Shown in pieces: positions 18,239 through 28,319 of a DNA stretch of 64,000 bases (the first letter of the stretch is position 1; each line of letters begins with the position of its first letter). Under the pieces are notes generated by a model that was not told the origin of the DNA, did no database searches, and was given only the letters and a program-made list of their open reading frames with translations. Source of the stretch: Acidobacteriota bacterium (lineage in GTDB: Bacteria > Acidobacteriota > Aminicenantia > S016-38). Both the position numbers and the translations under genes were made by a program. The stretch covers positions 26,626 through 90,625 of the forward strand of contig WFSJ01000059.1 in the NCBI GenBank assembly GCA_015486055.1, given 5' to 3'.

Positions 18239-19504
18239 TTAAAATAAATTCTGCTGCTTGGTTTCTTCCTCTTTGAAAGGGTCTATAACCCCATATACTC
18301 CATCATAACCGGGATCAACTCTCACATTACCTTCTCTCATATTTTTTATCCCATTTGCTACTCTCTCCCCAAGCATCTTCCTTATATCCTTCAGTGGAAC
18401 CTCGGTCAGAATTGAGAACTCGTTACCGAAGTTCTTTATTGATGAGAAATATTCTGTAAGAATATGCTTTGAGTTTTTAGTTTTTCCCTCAGCCTTTGCC
18501 AATATTTCCGGTAATGGAATGAGGTGGATGAAATCCACTGCGTTTTCTGGCCTCTCTCCTTCTTTCCTGTCTGCAAGTTCCTCTACCCTGTGAGCCACTC
18601 CTATGGTCAGTTTTTTCCCACATTTTGGGCATATATTTTTAAGCTTCATAGCTTCCTTTGGGGAAAGCCTCACACCGCAATTTCTATGCCCATCATAATG
18701 ATACTTTCCTTCTTGTGGAAAAAATTCAACTGTGGAGATAAACCCTTCCCTTGTTTTTATAGCATTTATTATATTGTGAAAGCCAAGCTCTGTGTCAAAA
18801 AGGTTGGATTCCCTTCCAATATTTGGAGGAGAGTGAGCATCGGAATTGGAAACAAGGGTAAACCTGTCAAGGGAGGAAAGCATCCAGTTCATTGGTGGAT
18901 CTGAGCTGAGGCCAGTCTCAAGGCCTATGAAGTTTTCCGAAAGCTCACCACAGCATTCTTCAATGGAATCAAAACCTGAATTCGCTCCGAAAAGAGAAAA
19001 CCATGGGGTCCATATATGAGCAGGTATTATAGCTGTTGATGGAGCATACTTCAGAACTATTTCTATTAGTTCCCTTGTATCCATTCCGAAGGTAGGTCTT
19101 CCATCTACTTGGAGATTTCCTTTTGAAGCCAGGGCCGAATTCAGTTTTTCCACATCCTCTATTGATTCCCCAAGAAGGACGACATGAATTTTCCTCACCT
19201 TATTCCCTTTCGAGTATATAAGGCTTACCTCTGTAGTGAGAAGGAAATAGACATCCTCCCTTTCCATATCAAGTTCAAATGGGAAAACCTCTTTTGACGG
19301 TTCCTTAAGTGTCAACAGACCATTATCCTCTCTCTTAAGAAGTGTTTTTATCCTGAAAAGCCAATCAGGATGAGTAAAATCCCCTGTTCCCACAACCTTT
19401 ATGCCCTTAATTTTTGCCCAGGCAGCTATTGCGGGAAGGTCCATATCCTTTGAAGTAGCTCTTGAATACCTTGAGTGAATGTGAAGATCGGCAAGAAACT
19501 TCAT
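18239..19504 (-). CDS. Endonuclease Q-like PHP-domain protein
   Basis: DLHIHSRYSRATSKDMD, VGTGDFTHPDW, VSNSDAHSPPNIGRESNLFD, zinc motif CPKCGKKLTIGVAHRVEELADR. C-terminus KQQNLF. Confidence 0.8.
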   Translation of the reverse strand: MKFLADLHIHSRYSRATSKDMDLPAIAAWAKIKGIKVVGTGDFTHPDWLFRIKTLLKREDNGLLTLKEPSKEVFPFELDMEREDVYFLLTTEVSLIYSKGNKVRKIHVVLLGESIEDVEKLNSALASKGNLQVDGRPTFGMDTRELIEIVLKYAPSTAIIPAHIWTPWFSLFGANSGFDSIEECCGELSENFIGLETGLSSDPPMNWMLSSLDRFTLVSNSDAHSPPNIGRESNLFDTELGFHNIINAIKTREGFISTVEFFPQEGKYHYDGHRNCGVRLSPKEAMKLKNICPKCGKKLTIGVAHRVEELADRKEGERPENAVDFIHLIPLPEILAKAEGKTKNSKHILTEYFSSIKNFGNEFSILTEVPLKDIRKMLGERVANGIKNMREGNVRVDPGYDGVYGVIDPFKEEETKQQNLF

Positions 19505-19506
19505 CT

Positions 19507-20478
19507 TTATATATTCTCCCTTATGAAGAATTTAAGATAATTTTTGGGAATTCCCAAAAAAGTTTCCCTATATATCATATCGCATTTCTGACATCTCGGG
19601 TGCTTTTCAGCACTTTCATTTGCAAAGCTTTTCCTCAGCTTCCTCATTTTCTCTCCATTCCATATATCAAGAAGAGATTCTCTCTTAGCATCACCTATTA
19701 TTATTTCACCAAAGAAGTCCTGGGGACATGCAGGAACCTTTCCGTCATAAAATATGCTCATTGAATAATAGGGAAATGTGCATGGGACATAGTTCAGCTT
19801 TCCCTTTCTGCTTATGTTATAAAGCCCTGCCCAGTTGTGAATCCTCCTGACTATGAACTTGTCAAGAGGGAGTCCCCTGAACTTTTCTCTGAAGTCTTTC
19901 CTTTTCTTTTTTATTTCATCTTCGCTTTCCTTCATGACTTCCATAACCTCTATAACTGTATATGGTTTTGTTCTTCCAAGTGTCTTCTTTATTTCAAGAA
20001 ACTTTATTATATTCTCAAGAACCTGTTCAAAGACTGCCCCTACTCTGACTTTTTCATAAGTGCCCTTATCGTAACCATCAAAAGAGAAGGAAATAAAGTC
20101 AAGTCCTGCCTTTATTATCTCCCTTGAGTATTCTTCTGTAAGAATTGTGGCGTTAGTGTGGAGTCTCGGTCTAAGTTTGGCTTCAGCTGTTTTGTTCACC
20201 ATTTCCACGAATCTTGGGTGCATAAGACTTTCACCCCTGTGAAACAAATTGACATCATAGGCAAATCCCCTTATCTGAGAGAGCAAACTCTCAAATAATT
20301 CCCATTCCATCATTCCCCTTTTCAAGGCATTGTAGTTTGTGCTGTTCGGGCACATTATGCATCTGAGATTACAGGCATTCGTAACCTCAAGCCATATTCT
20401 TGTTGGAGGAACAGGGATTTTTTCTGCCCTTCTTCTATAGTAATAGTATAGCTTCGCCAAATGGAATAGATGGTTCAT
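19507..20478 (-). CDS. Radical SAM/SPASM-like protein
   Basis: EVTNACNLRCIMCPNS CxxxCxxC; C-terminal Cys-rich region VPACPQDFFGE...HPRCQKCD. Confidence 0.88.
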   Translation of the reverse strand: MNHLFHLAKLYYYYRRRAEKIPVPPTRIWLEVTNACNLRCIMCPNSTNYNALKRGMMEWELFESLLSQIRGFAYDVNLFHRGESLMHPRFVEMVNKTAEAKLRPRLHTNATILTEEYSREIIKAGLDFISFSFDGYDKGTYEKVRVGAVFEQVLENIIKFLEIKKTLGRTKPYTVIEVMEVMKESEDEIKKKRKDFREKFRGLPLDKFIVRRIHNWAGLYNISRKGKLNYVPCTFPYYSMSIFYDGKVPACPQDFFGEIIIGDAKRESLLDIWNGEKMRKLRKSFANESAEKHPRCQKCDMIYRETFLGIPKNYLKFFIRENI

Positions 20479-21536
20479 ATCTTTTCCATAAAGACATATT
20501 TTATAAAGGAGGGGGAAAAGAGCTTGAAGAATTTCCCTTTGTTAACATAACTCAGGTAAAGGTTCGCAGGACCAACACAGGTGAACCAACACGGAGGATG
20601 ATTCCCGAGCTTTATATCTCGCCTGAGTTCCTCTGCTTCCCTGCTGAACCATATATCTTTAAAGCTTCTCTCAGTGAGGTTTCCAATCTTTCTGAATGCA
20701 ACAGGACAAGGATGAACATCACCATTTGGATGAATCTGAACGGAAAGATAAGCAGCAATACATCGGAAGCTCTTTTTAACTGATTCCGGAGCCTCAATGA
20801 ATTTGGGAAATAGCCTGAGATAGTCGTGAAAATGCGGCAGGTGTGAAGGAAAATCCTTTAAGATGGAGTTTATTTGTTTTGACAGAAGCGGGATATCCTG
20901 CGTAGAAAGCCCAAGGTCCTCCTCTGGAGAATATTTATCTATCTTGTGAACAGGCTCTGTTGTAACCCCGTCAACACCTTTATCAATTGCAAGCTTCACT
21001 GTATCGTGAAGATAGGAAAGGTTTTTCCTGTTCAAAGTTATATTGACATATACCTTTGGTCTTGGCCCTGCTTGTTTTACATTTTCTATAGCAGAAAGAA
21101 CCCTTTCCCAGGCTCCGTCAACACCTCTTATCCAATCGTGAATTTCCTTCGGCCCATCTAAGGAGAAAAATATTGAGTCTATCCCTGTCCTTGCAAGTTT
21201 TTCAGCATTTTTCCTATCTACAAGCCATCCATTTGAGTTGGCCGCTACCCTGAAACCTAATGATTTCGCAAAAGAAAGAATTTCAAAAGACTCCTTCAGG
21301 AGGAAAAGCTCCCCTCCTGAGAAGGAAATATATTTTCCACCAAGTTCTCTTAGCTCTTTAAGAACTTCCTTTATCCTGTTCAATGGAAGTCTCTGTTCAT
21401 CCTTTATTTTCCACAAATGGCAGTGACGACACCTAAGATTACACTTATATGTCAGTTCCCACTGAATTTTAATTGGGCCTAAAAGAGGGTTAATCCCTCC
21501 ACCAATGAATTTTGCGAGGTTAAGATAAAATTTCAT
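20475..21536 (-). CDS. Radical SAM/SPASM-like protein
   Basis: ELTYKCNLRCRHCHLW, FSGGELFLL, VHPCPVAFRKIGNL. Overlaps the next gene by 4 bp. Confidence 0.88.
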   Translation of the reverse strand: MKFYLNLAKFIGGGINPLLGPIKIQWELTYKCNLRCRHCHLWKIKDEQRLPLNRIKEVLKELRELGGKYISFSGGELFLLKESFEILSFAKSLGFRVAANSNGWLVDRKNAEKLARTGIDSIFFSLDGPKEIHDWIRGVDGAWERVLSAIENVKQAGPRPKVYVNITLNRKNLSYLHDTVKLAIDKGVDGVTTEPVHKIDKYSPEEDLGLSTQDIPLLSKQINSILKDFPSHLPHFHDYLRLFPKFIEAPESVKKSFRCIAAYLSVQIHPNGDVHPCPVAFRKIGNLTERSFKDIWFSREAEELRRDIKLGNHPPCWFTCVGPANLYLSYVNKGKFFKLFSPSFIKYVFMEKI

Positions 21537-21590
21537 GAAATCATATTATAGTTACCCTTCCCCCTTTTTTCAATGATATAATTTTTTCCA

Positions 21591-22991
21591 ATGCTTGAAC
21601 CAACAATCGGCCTTGAAATTCACATTCAACTCCAGACAAGATCTAAAATGTTCTGTTCATGCAAAAACAGCTATGGTGACCCCCCAAACACAAATATTTG
21701 TCCTGTTTGTCTTGGGCATCCCGGAACCCTTCCTGTGCTAAACTGGGAAGCTGTAAAACTTGCAACAAAGCTCGCACTTGCTCTAAACTGTAAGGTTAAT
21801 ATGGAATCCTATTTTGCAAGGAAAAACTATTTCTACCCGGATCTTCCAAAAGGATATCAGATAACTCAGTATAAAAATCCCCTTGCCGAAGATGGATTTA
21901 TTGAATTAAGAAACGGGAAAAAAATAAGAATAGAAAGACTTCATATAGAAGAAGATTCGGGAAAATCCATCCACACAGAAGATGGAACACTTATTGATTT
22001 CAATCGTTGTGGCGTTCCCCTCGCAGAGATCGTGACGAAGCCTGACATTTCCTCTCCAGAGGAAGCGCTTTTCTTCCTCCAATTCCTCAGGAAAATTGCA
22101 GTTTACACAGGGGTATCAGATGCAGATATGGAAAAGGGAAATATGCGGTGCGATGCCAATCTTTCCCTGAAACAAGAGGGAAGCAAGAAAATGGGAACAA
22201 AAACAGAGGTAAAAAACCTCAACTCATTTAAATTTTTATCCAAGGCTTTGAAATATGAAATCCAAAGGCAGAAAAAGATTCTTGAACAAGGAGGCAAAAT
22301 TCATCTGGAAACAAGAGGATTCGACAGTAAGAAAGGAGTCACCTTCCTGATGAGGAGTAAGGAGGAAGCGCATGATTATAGATATTTCCCTGAACCTGAT
22401 CTTCCTCCTCTCAAGCTTGCCGATTCTTTTATCCAGGAAATTAAAAACTCCATGCCTGAACTTCACTGGCAGAAGGAAGAAAGGTTCATGAGGGAATTCG
22501 GTCTTGATAGAAAAACCGCTGAAGTTCTCTGCGCGGAAAAGGAGATTGGGAATTTTTTTGAGGAAACGGTGAAATTTTACGGAAAACCGAAGGAACTCGC
22601 AAACTGGACAAAAACAGAGGTTTTAGAGCTGTGGAATCAGGGACTGAAAATTAGACCAGAATCCTTAGGGACCCTTTTGAAAATTGTGGACGATGGGAAG
22701 CTTTCAAGGCTCAAAGCAAAGGAAGTCCTTGAGGAAATGGCCAGTTCCGGAAAGAGTCCGGAAATTATAATGGAAGAGCGGGAACTCTCCCAGATAAGCG
22801 ATGAGAAAAAGCTCAGAGTAACAGTTGAAGAAATAATAAAGGAAAATCCCGATAAGGTTGAAAAATACAGGAAGGGGAAAAAGGGGTTAATGGGCTTTTT
22901 TATTGGGGAAGCAATGAAGAGAACCGAGGGTAGGGCAAATCCTAAACTTCTAAATAAAATCCTCGGGGAGGCTCTAAAAAATGGTGAGTGA
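21591..22991 (+). CDS. gatB: Asp/Glu-tRNA(Asn/Gln) amidotransferase subunit B
   Basis: TIGLEIHIQLQTRSKMFCSC, NICPVCLGHPGTLPVLN, MRCDANLS, DYRYFPEPDLPP. Confidence 0.97.
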   Translation: MLEPTIGLEIHIQLQTRSKMFCSCKNSYGDPPNTNICPVCLGHPGTLPVLNWEAVKLATKLALALNCKVNMESYFARKNYFYPDLPKGYQITQYKNPLAEDGFIELRNGKKIRIERLHIEEDSGKSIHTEDGTLIDFNRCGVPLAEIVTKPDISSPEEALFFLQFLRKIAVYTGVSDADMEKGNMRCDANLSLKQEGSKKMGTKTEVKNLNSFKFLSKALKYEIQRQKKILEQGGKIHLETRGFDSKKGVTFLMRSKEEAHDYRYFPEPDLPPLKLADSFIQEIKNSMPELHWQKEERFMREFGLDRKTAEVLCAEKEIGNFFEETVKFYGKPKELANWTKTEVLELWNQGLKIRPESLGTLLKIVDDGKLSRLKAKEVLEEMASSGKSPEIIMEERELSQISDEKKLRVTVEEIIKENPDKVEKYRKGKKGLMGFFIGEAMKRTEGRANPKLLNKILGEALKNGE

Positions 22992-23835
22992 AGAAGATAT
23001 AAAGAAACTCAAAAAAATCTCACTCAAATTGAGAAAACATATTATAAGAATGACCGGACTCGCAAAATCAGGGCATCCGGGAGGCTCACTCTCGGCTGCA
23101 GATATTGTCACTGTTCTCTTCTTTAAAGTGATGAGATACAGACCAGAGGAGCCAAAATGGAACGACAGAGACTTTTTTATCCTGAGTAAGGGACATGCAA
23201 CTCCTCTTCTTTACGCTGCCCTTGCTGAGGCAGGTTTCTTTCCCAAAGAGGAGCTTCCTCATTTCAGAAATCTCAGTTCTCATCTTCAGGGTCATCCCGA
23301 CAGGCTCATGACACCTGGCGTTGAAATGTCAACAGGTTCCTTAGGCCAGGGATTATCTGTAGCGAATGGAGTAGCTTTTTCCCGAAAACTTGATAAAAAA
23401 TCCAGCAGGGTATATGTGCTCATGGGAGATGGAGAACTACAAGAAGGGCAAGTATGGGAGGCAGCCATGACCTCTGCCCATTACAAAATTGACAACCTCA
23501 CAGGGATAGTTGATTTCAACGGTCTCCAAATAGATGGACCTGTAAGTAGAGTTAAAGGCGTAGAACCTGTGGCTGAAAAATGGAGGGCCTTTGGCTGGTT
23601 AGTTAAAGAAATAGACGGCCATGAATTTAGGCAAATAATAGAAGCTTTCAACTGGGCTGAGAACAATAAGGGAAAACCCTCTATGATAGTGGCTCATACT
23701 CTCAAGGGGAAGGGAGTATCCTTTATGGAAGGGAAGGTAAAGTTTCACGGCGTCCCTCCAACGGAAGAAGAAATGGAGAAAGCTCTAAAGGAATTAGAAA
23801 AAAAGGAGAAGGAACTTGAAGATGAAAGAATTTGA
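22981..23835 (+). CDS. Transketolase N-terminal subunit
   Basis: SGHPGGSLSAADIVTVLFF, LGQGLSVANGVA, GDGELQEGQVWEAAM. Confidence 0.94.
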   Translation: MVSEEDIKKLKKISLKLRKHIIRMTGLAKSGHPGGSLSAADIVTVLFFKVMRYRPEEPKWNDRDFFILSKGHATPLLYAALAEAGFFPKEELPHFRNLSSHLQGHPDRLMTPGVEMSTGSLGQGLSVANGVAFSRKLDKKSSRVYVLMGDGELQEGQVWEAAMTSAHYKIDNLTGIVDFNGLQIDGPVSRVKGVEPVAEKWRAFGWLVKEIDGHEFRQIIEAFNWAENNKGKPSMIVAHTLKGKGVSFMEGKVKFHGVPPTEEEMEKALKELEKKEKELEDERI

Positions 23836-24766
23836 ATACAAAAACTTGAGGAATGCATACGGAGAGATACTCGTTGAGCTCGGGAAAAAGTACAGCGATA
23901 TGGTTGTGCTGGATGCTGACCTTGCATCTTCCACTAAAACAGCAAGATTTGCTGAAAAGTTTCCTGATAGATTTTTTAATATGGGAGTATCAGAACAGGA
24001 CCTTATGTCAACGGCAGCCGGCCTTGCAATAGGTGGAAAGAGACCAATTGCATCCACATTTGCGATTTTTGCAACTGGAAGAGCCTGGGAACAGATAAGA
24101 CAGTCCATAGCTTACGCAAAGACGAATGTGAAAATTGTTGCAACCCATGGCGGGATAACAGTGGGAGAGGATGGGGCAACTCACCAGATGCTTGAGGATT
24201 TTGCGATAATGAGAGTCCTTCCAAATATGAAGGTAATCTGTCCTGCTGATTATTACGAGGTCAAGGAGGTAGTAAAAAAGGCCTTTGAAGCAGAAGGTCC
24301 TGCCTACATAAGGCTCTCAAGGGCGAAATTCCCTGTGATATTTGACGAAAGCCATAAGTTTGAAATAGGGAAGGCACAAATTTTAAGAGAAGGAAAGGAA
24401 CTCACAGCAGTGGGAGTCGGAATAACTGTTCATGCTTTGCTCCTTGCGGCTGAAGAGCTCTGGAAGCAGGGAATTTCAATAGAGGTAATAAATTCTCCTT
24501 CAATAAAACCTCTGGATGGGAAAACAATAGAAAAATCCGCAAGAAAGACCGGGAAAGTCTTCACCGCAGAGGAACACTCTGTCCTCGGAGGACTCGGGTC
24601 CACAATATCCGAGTATCTCTCCCAGAATTACCCTGTGAAGATGAAAATTTATGGAATTCAGGACACTTTCGGAAGATCAGGGAAAGCCATGGAACTTTTA
24701 TCCTTTTATGGACTAGACTACAAAGGTATTAAAGAGGCAATTTTGAAATTCTTAAAAGACAGCTAA
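23822..24766 (+). CDS. Transketolase C-terminal subunit
   Basis: VVLDADLASST, GVSEQDLMSTAAGLA, HGGITVGEDGATHQMLEDFAIMR. Confidence 0.94.
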   Translation: MKEFEYKNLRNAYGEILVELGKKYSDMVVLDADLASSTKTARFAEKFPDRFFNMGVSEQDLMSTAAGLAIGGKRPIASTFAIFATGRAWEQIRQSIAYAKTNVKIVATHGGITVGEDGATHQMLEDFAIMRVLPNMKVICPADYYEVKEVVKKAFEAEGPAYIRLSRAKFPVIFDESHKFEIGKAQILREGKELTAVGVGITVHALLLAAEELWKQGISIEVINSPSIKPLDGKTIEKSARKTGKVFTAEEHSVLGGLGSTISEYLSQNYPVKMKIYGIQDTFGRSGKAMELLSFYGLDYKGIKEAILKFLKDS

Positions 24767-25426
24767 ATGCTTAAATTCCTTGGGGTGTATAAATCCTATG
24801 CTCTACCTTATTATGCTATCTCTAACATAAACTTTTCCCTGAAGAAAGGCGAGTTTCTTTTTGTTACTGGACCATCTGGAGCAGGGAAAACCACAATAAT
24901 AAAACTTATCACAAGGGAGGAAAAGAGATCTAAAGGAAAAATTCTATTTGAAGGAGTTGATATTTCAAGGATTCCAAAGAGAAAGTTACATATATACAGA
25001 AAAAGACTTGGAATAGTCTTTCAAGATTTCAGGCTGATACCTTATTTAACAGTATCTGAAAATGTCTCCCTTCCGCTTATTCTCAGGGGACATAGAAAGG
25101 AAGAGACAAAACGAATGGCGATTTCAGCCCTTGAAGAGTTGGAGATAATTCATAAAGCAAGAGAGTTACCATATTCCCTTTCTGGAGGTGAACAGCAGAG
25201 GGTTGCTATAGCAAGGGCAATTGTTGGAAATCCTGACCTCCTTTTGGCAGACGAGCCCACAGGAAACCTTGACCCAATGTTATCAAGGAAAATTATAAAA
25301 ATTTTCCAGAGAATGAACTTAAAGGGAATAACAGTTATAATCGCAACCCATGATAGTTCTCTCATAGAGGAATTCGGTGAAAAGGTTATTTATCTTTCCT
25401 ATGGGAGGGTAAAGAAAATACTATGA
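24767..25426 (+). CDS. ftsE: Cell division ATP-binding protein FtsE
   Basis: GPSGAGKTTIIKL, LSGGEQQRVAIARAIV, LLADEPTGNLDP; followed by ftsX. Confidence 0.94.
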   Translation: MLKFLGVYKSYALPYYAISNINFSLKKGEFLFVTGPSGAGKTTIIKLITREEKRSKGKILFEGVDISRIPKRKLHIYRKRLGIVFQDFRLIPYLTVSENVSLPLILRGHRKEETKRMAISALEELEIIHKARELPYSLSGGEQQRVAIARAIVGNPDLLLADEPTGNLDPMLSRKIIKIFQRMNLKGITVIIATHDSSLIEEFGEKVIYLSYGRVKKIL

Positions 25427-26310
25427 GGGCAATAATTTGCGGGATGAAAATTTTCTCAAGGGACATTACGAAAAACCTTTTTAATTTTCTACTTTCCCTT
25501 CTTGTAATTTCTCTATCCACGCTTTTCCTTTCATGGTTCCTCATAATGAGAAAAAACCTCTCCTTTTTTCTCGGGAAAATGGGGGAGGGAATGAGAGCAA
25601 GGGTATTTTTGAAGGAGGACATCGGGCAGGATGAGATCAAAGATATAATAAGAAGAATAGGCTTGATTCCCGAAATATCATGGACAAAACTCATAACAAA
25701 GGAAGATGCAGCCAAGGAGTTTAAGGAGCTTTTCCCTTCCTTTTCCAAGGCTCTCGAATATGATAATCCTTTCCCTCCAAACATAGTCGTAAAATTCAAG
25801 GAGGAAAAAGGCGAAGGAAAAATAAGAAAAGCCATAGGGAAAATCCGCTCAATCCAGGGAGTATCTGACATTATCTATCAGAAAGAGGTGGTGGAGAAAC
25901 TGAACAGGATAATATTCATAGGGAAATCCGTAGGCGTCTTTCTCGGCGGGCTTCTCCTTCTCGCTTCCCTCTTAATAATAGCCAATCTTGTTGGGCTCAA
26001 CATTTCGTCAAGGAAGGAAGATATTTACATCCTCAATCTTCTCGGGGCAAGCAAGGGATTTGTCTCATATCCTTTCATAATCCAGGGAGCTCTCCTCGGA
26101 CTCTTAGGAGCAGGGTTTGGAATTCTTTTCTTCAAGCTTTCCTTCCTCGCCCTAAAACTACATCCTCAAAAGATATGGGGGAACCTTTCCTTTATACTTC
26201 CAGTTACAAACTTGGACCATAGGGAGGAACTTATCCTCTTTGCGTTGAGTGGGGCGATAGGCTTCATCGCTGCTTTAATTTCTGTAAGGAGGTATAGCAT
26301 TGAGATATAA
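25423..26310 (+). CDS. ftsX: FtsX-like permease
   Basis: 4-TM permease with FtsX-type extracellular domain, 4-bp overlap with ftsE. Start may be 25444. Confidence 0.9.
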   Translation: MRAIICGMKIFSRDITKNLFNFLLSLLVISLSTLFLSWFLIMRKNLSFFLGKMGEGMRARVFLKEDIGQDEIKDIIRRIGLIPEISWTKLITKEDAAKEFKELFPSFSKALEYDNPFPPNIVVKFKEEKGEGKIRKAIGKIRSIQGVSDIIYQKEVVEKLNRIIFIGKSVGVFLGGLLLLASLLIIANLVGLNISSRKEDIYILNLLGASKGFVSYPFIIQGALLGLLGAGFGILFFKLSFLALKLHPQKIWGNLSFILPVTNLDHREELILFALSGAIGFIAALISVRRYSIEI

Positions 26311-27250
26311 AGTTCTTTTGACCCATGAACTCTTCTCTGAAGTTCACAAAAAACTCAGGGAAAAATTTGAGTTGGAAATAGGTGCCGAAGGGAAAGAGGA
26401 AATTATGGGGAAAATAAGGGAAAAAGACGGCCTTCTATCTTTTCTGAGGGATCCAATAGACAAGGATGTCATAAATGCGGGAAAAAATCTGAAGATAATC
26501 GCAAATTATGCAGTTGGATATGACAATATAGATGTAAAATCCGCAAAGTCCAGAGGAATATATGTAACCAATACTCCGGAGCTTCTCACAGACGCAACGG
26601 CTGATCTAACCTGGGCATTAATCCTTGCCGTTGCAAGAAGAATCATTGAAGCTGACAAATTCGTAAGGGAAGGGGAATTTAAGGGCTGGGGGGCAAAATT
26701 GTTCTTAGGCATTGAGTTAAAAGGGAAAAAGCTCGGGATAATTGGACTTGGAAGGATCGGAAAGGCAGTTGCTAAAAGGGCAAAAGGTTTCGGGATGGAA
26801 CTCCTCTATTACAAAAGAAACAGGCTGTCCCACAAAGAAGAAACGGAACTTGGGGTGAGATTTATGGACCTTGAAGAGCTCCTTTCTGTAAGCGATATAA
26901 TCTCGGTTCACACCCCATTAACACCAGAAACAGGGAACCTTATCAACAGAGAAAGGGTTTATAAAATAAAGGAAGGAGCAATATTTATAAATACAGCAAG
27001 AGGCAACATCGTGGATGAGGATGCGCTCATTGAGAGGCTGAAAGAAGAAAGTCTTTTTGGCGCAGGATTTGATGTTTACAGAGGAGAGCCAAACATAAAC
27101 CCGAAGCTTCTTAAACTGAAAAATGTTGTTCTTCTTCCTCATATAGGAAGCGCAACAACAGAGACAAGACTTGCTATGGCAAAACTCGCAGCAGATAATA
27201 TAATTTCAGTGCTTTCAGGAAGAAAGCCTTTGACACCGGTATGGAGGTGA
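26300..27250 (+). CDS. D-isomer-specific 2-hydroxyacid dehydrogenase
   Basis: IANYAVGYDNIDV, LGIIGLGRIGKAVAKRAKGFGM, AIFINTARGNIVDEDALI, LLPHIGSAT. Confidence 0.93.
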   Translation: MRYKVLLTHELFSEVHKKLREKFELEIGAEGKEEIMGKIREKDGLLSFLRDPIDKDVINAGKNLKIIANYAVGYDNIDVKSAKSRGIYVTNTPELLTDATADLTWALILAVARRIIEADKFVREGEFKGWGAKLFLGIELKGKKLGIIGLGRIGKAVAKRAKGFGMELLYYKRNRLSHKEETELGVRFMDLEELLSVSDIISVHTPLTPETGNLINRERVYKIKEGAIFINTARGNIVDEDALIERLKEESLFGAGFDVYRGEPNINPKLLKLKNVVLLPHIGSATTETRLAMAKLAADNIISVLSGRKPLTPVWR

Positions 27251-27939
27251 GTATGGAAATTAGGATCATTTTTGACAACTATCCCGCAGAAGAGGGATGG
27301 AAATGGGGTTGGGGATTTTCCGCGCTCATTGGGGATGACCTTTTATTTGATACAGGTTCTGATCCAGAGGATGAGCTAAAAAACTTGCAAAAAGTGACAG
27401 ACCCTTCAAAAATCAAGGAAATTGTGATTTCACATTCCCATTGGGACCACACTGGAGGTCTCCTTGCTCTTGTAAATAAAAGTCCCCATGTGAAAATTTA
27501 TGTCGGAGGAAGTTTCAGCGGGAAATTTGAGGAGGAGCTCAAAAGGAAAGGCGCAAATGTTGAAAGGGGAAGTGGATGGAGAAAGCTAAGGGAAAAAATA
27601 TGGATAGGACCCGAGCTTCCGGAACCTGTTCCCGAACAGTTCCTCACAATAGAAGGGAAAGATAGGGTCTTGCTAATTGGCGGATGTTCCCATCCTGGAA
27701 TAGAAAATTTCGCATTATTAACACAGGAAAAGTTTCACAAACCCCTCTATATTATGGGGGGATTTCACCTGTTTTCCTCCACGAAAGGCAGAATAAGAGA
27801 AGTAGCTGAAAAGTTGAAAAATTTAAAAGTAGAGAAAGCCTATCCCTCCCATTGCACAGGAGAAAAGGCTTACGGGATTTTCTCCGATTATTTCCAGGTA
27901 GAAAAGGCAGGAAGCGGAAAAGTTGTAAATTTCCCTTGA
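27241..27939 (+). CDS. Metallo-beta-lactamase-fold hydrolase
   Basis: ISHSHWDHTGGL, VLLIGGCSHPGIEN, YIMGGFHLF. Confidence 0.88.
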   Translation: MEVSMEIRIIFDNYPAEEGWKWGWGFSALIGDDLLFDTGSDPEDELKNLQKVTDPSKIKEIVISHSHWDHTGGLLALVNKSPHVKIYVGGSFSGKFEEELKRKGANVERGSGWRKLREKIWIGPELPEPVPEQFLTIEGKDRVLLIGGCSHPGIENFALLTQEKFHKPLYIMGGFHLFSSTKGRIREVAEKLKNLKVEKAYPSHCTGEKAYGIFSDYFQVEKAGSGKVVNFP

Positions 27940-28307
27940 GTTCCTATGTCCTTATTATAAGATTAAGTTTCCCTGTTGAACTTAAGATAGGAGCACTTGG
28001 CGAATTTGATTTTCCTTCAGCGTATTATACTTATGCTGGGGCAGGAGGTTTATCCAGAATAAAAAGGCATTTTAGAAAAGAAAAAAAACTTCACTGGCAT
28101 ATTGATTATCTTACAGAAGCAGCAAAGCCTGTGGAAGCCTGGTTAGGTTCCCTTCCAGAGATAGAGCTTGTTAAAACCCTTGAGAAAATTCTTGACCCGT
28201 TCATAAGAGGTTTTGGAAGCTCTGACACAAGAAAATTCTCTCATCTATTTCTCGGAAAACCCCTCCCAAATTTTCTCCTCTCAGAAGGTTACAGGAGGAT
28301 AAAGTAA
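27936..28307 (+). CDS. DUF123 / GIY-YIG-like protein
   Basis: SSYVLIIRLSFPVELKIGALGEFDFPSAYYTYAGAGGLSRIKRHFRKEKKLHWHIDYL, SDTRKFSHLF. TTG start at 27936 overlaps the upstream stop; the longer ORF start at 27852 is unlikely. Confidence 0.82.
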   Translation: MSSYVLIIRLSFPVELKIGALGEFDFPSAYYTYAGAGGLSRIKRHFRKEKKLHWHIDYLTEAAKPVEAWLGSLPEIELVKTLEKILDPFIRGFGSSDTRKFSHLFLGKPLPNFLLSEGYRRIK

Positions 28308-28319
28308 TTCTTTAAAACA

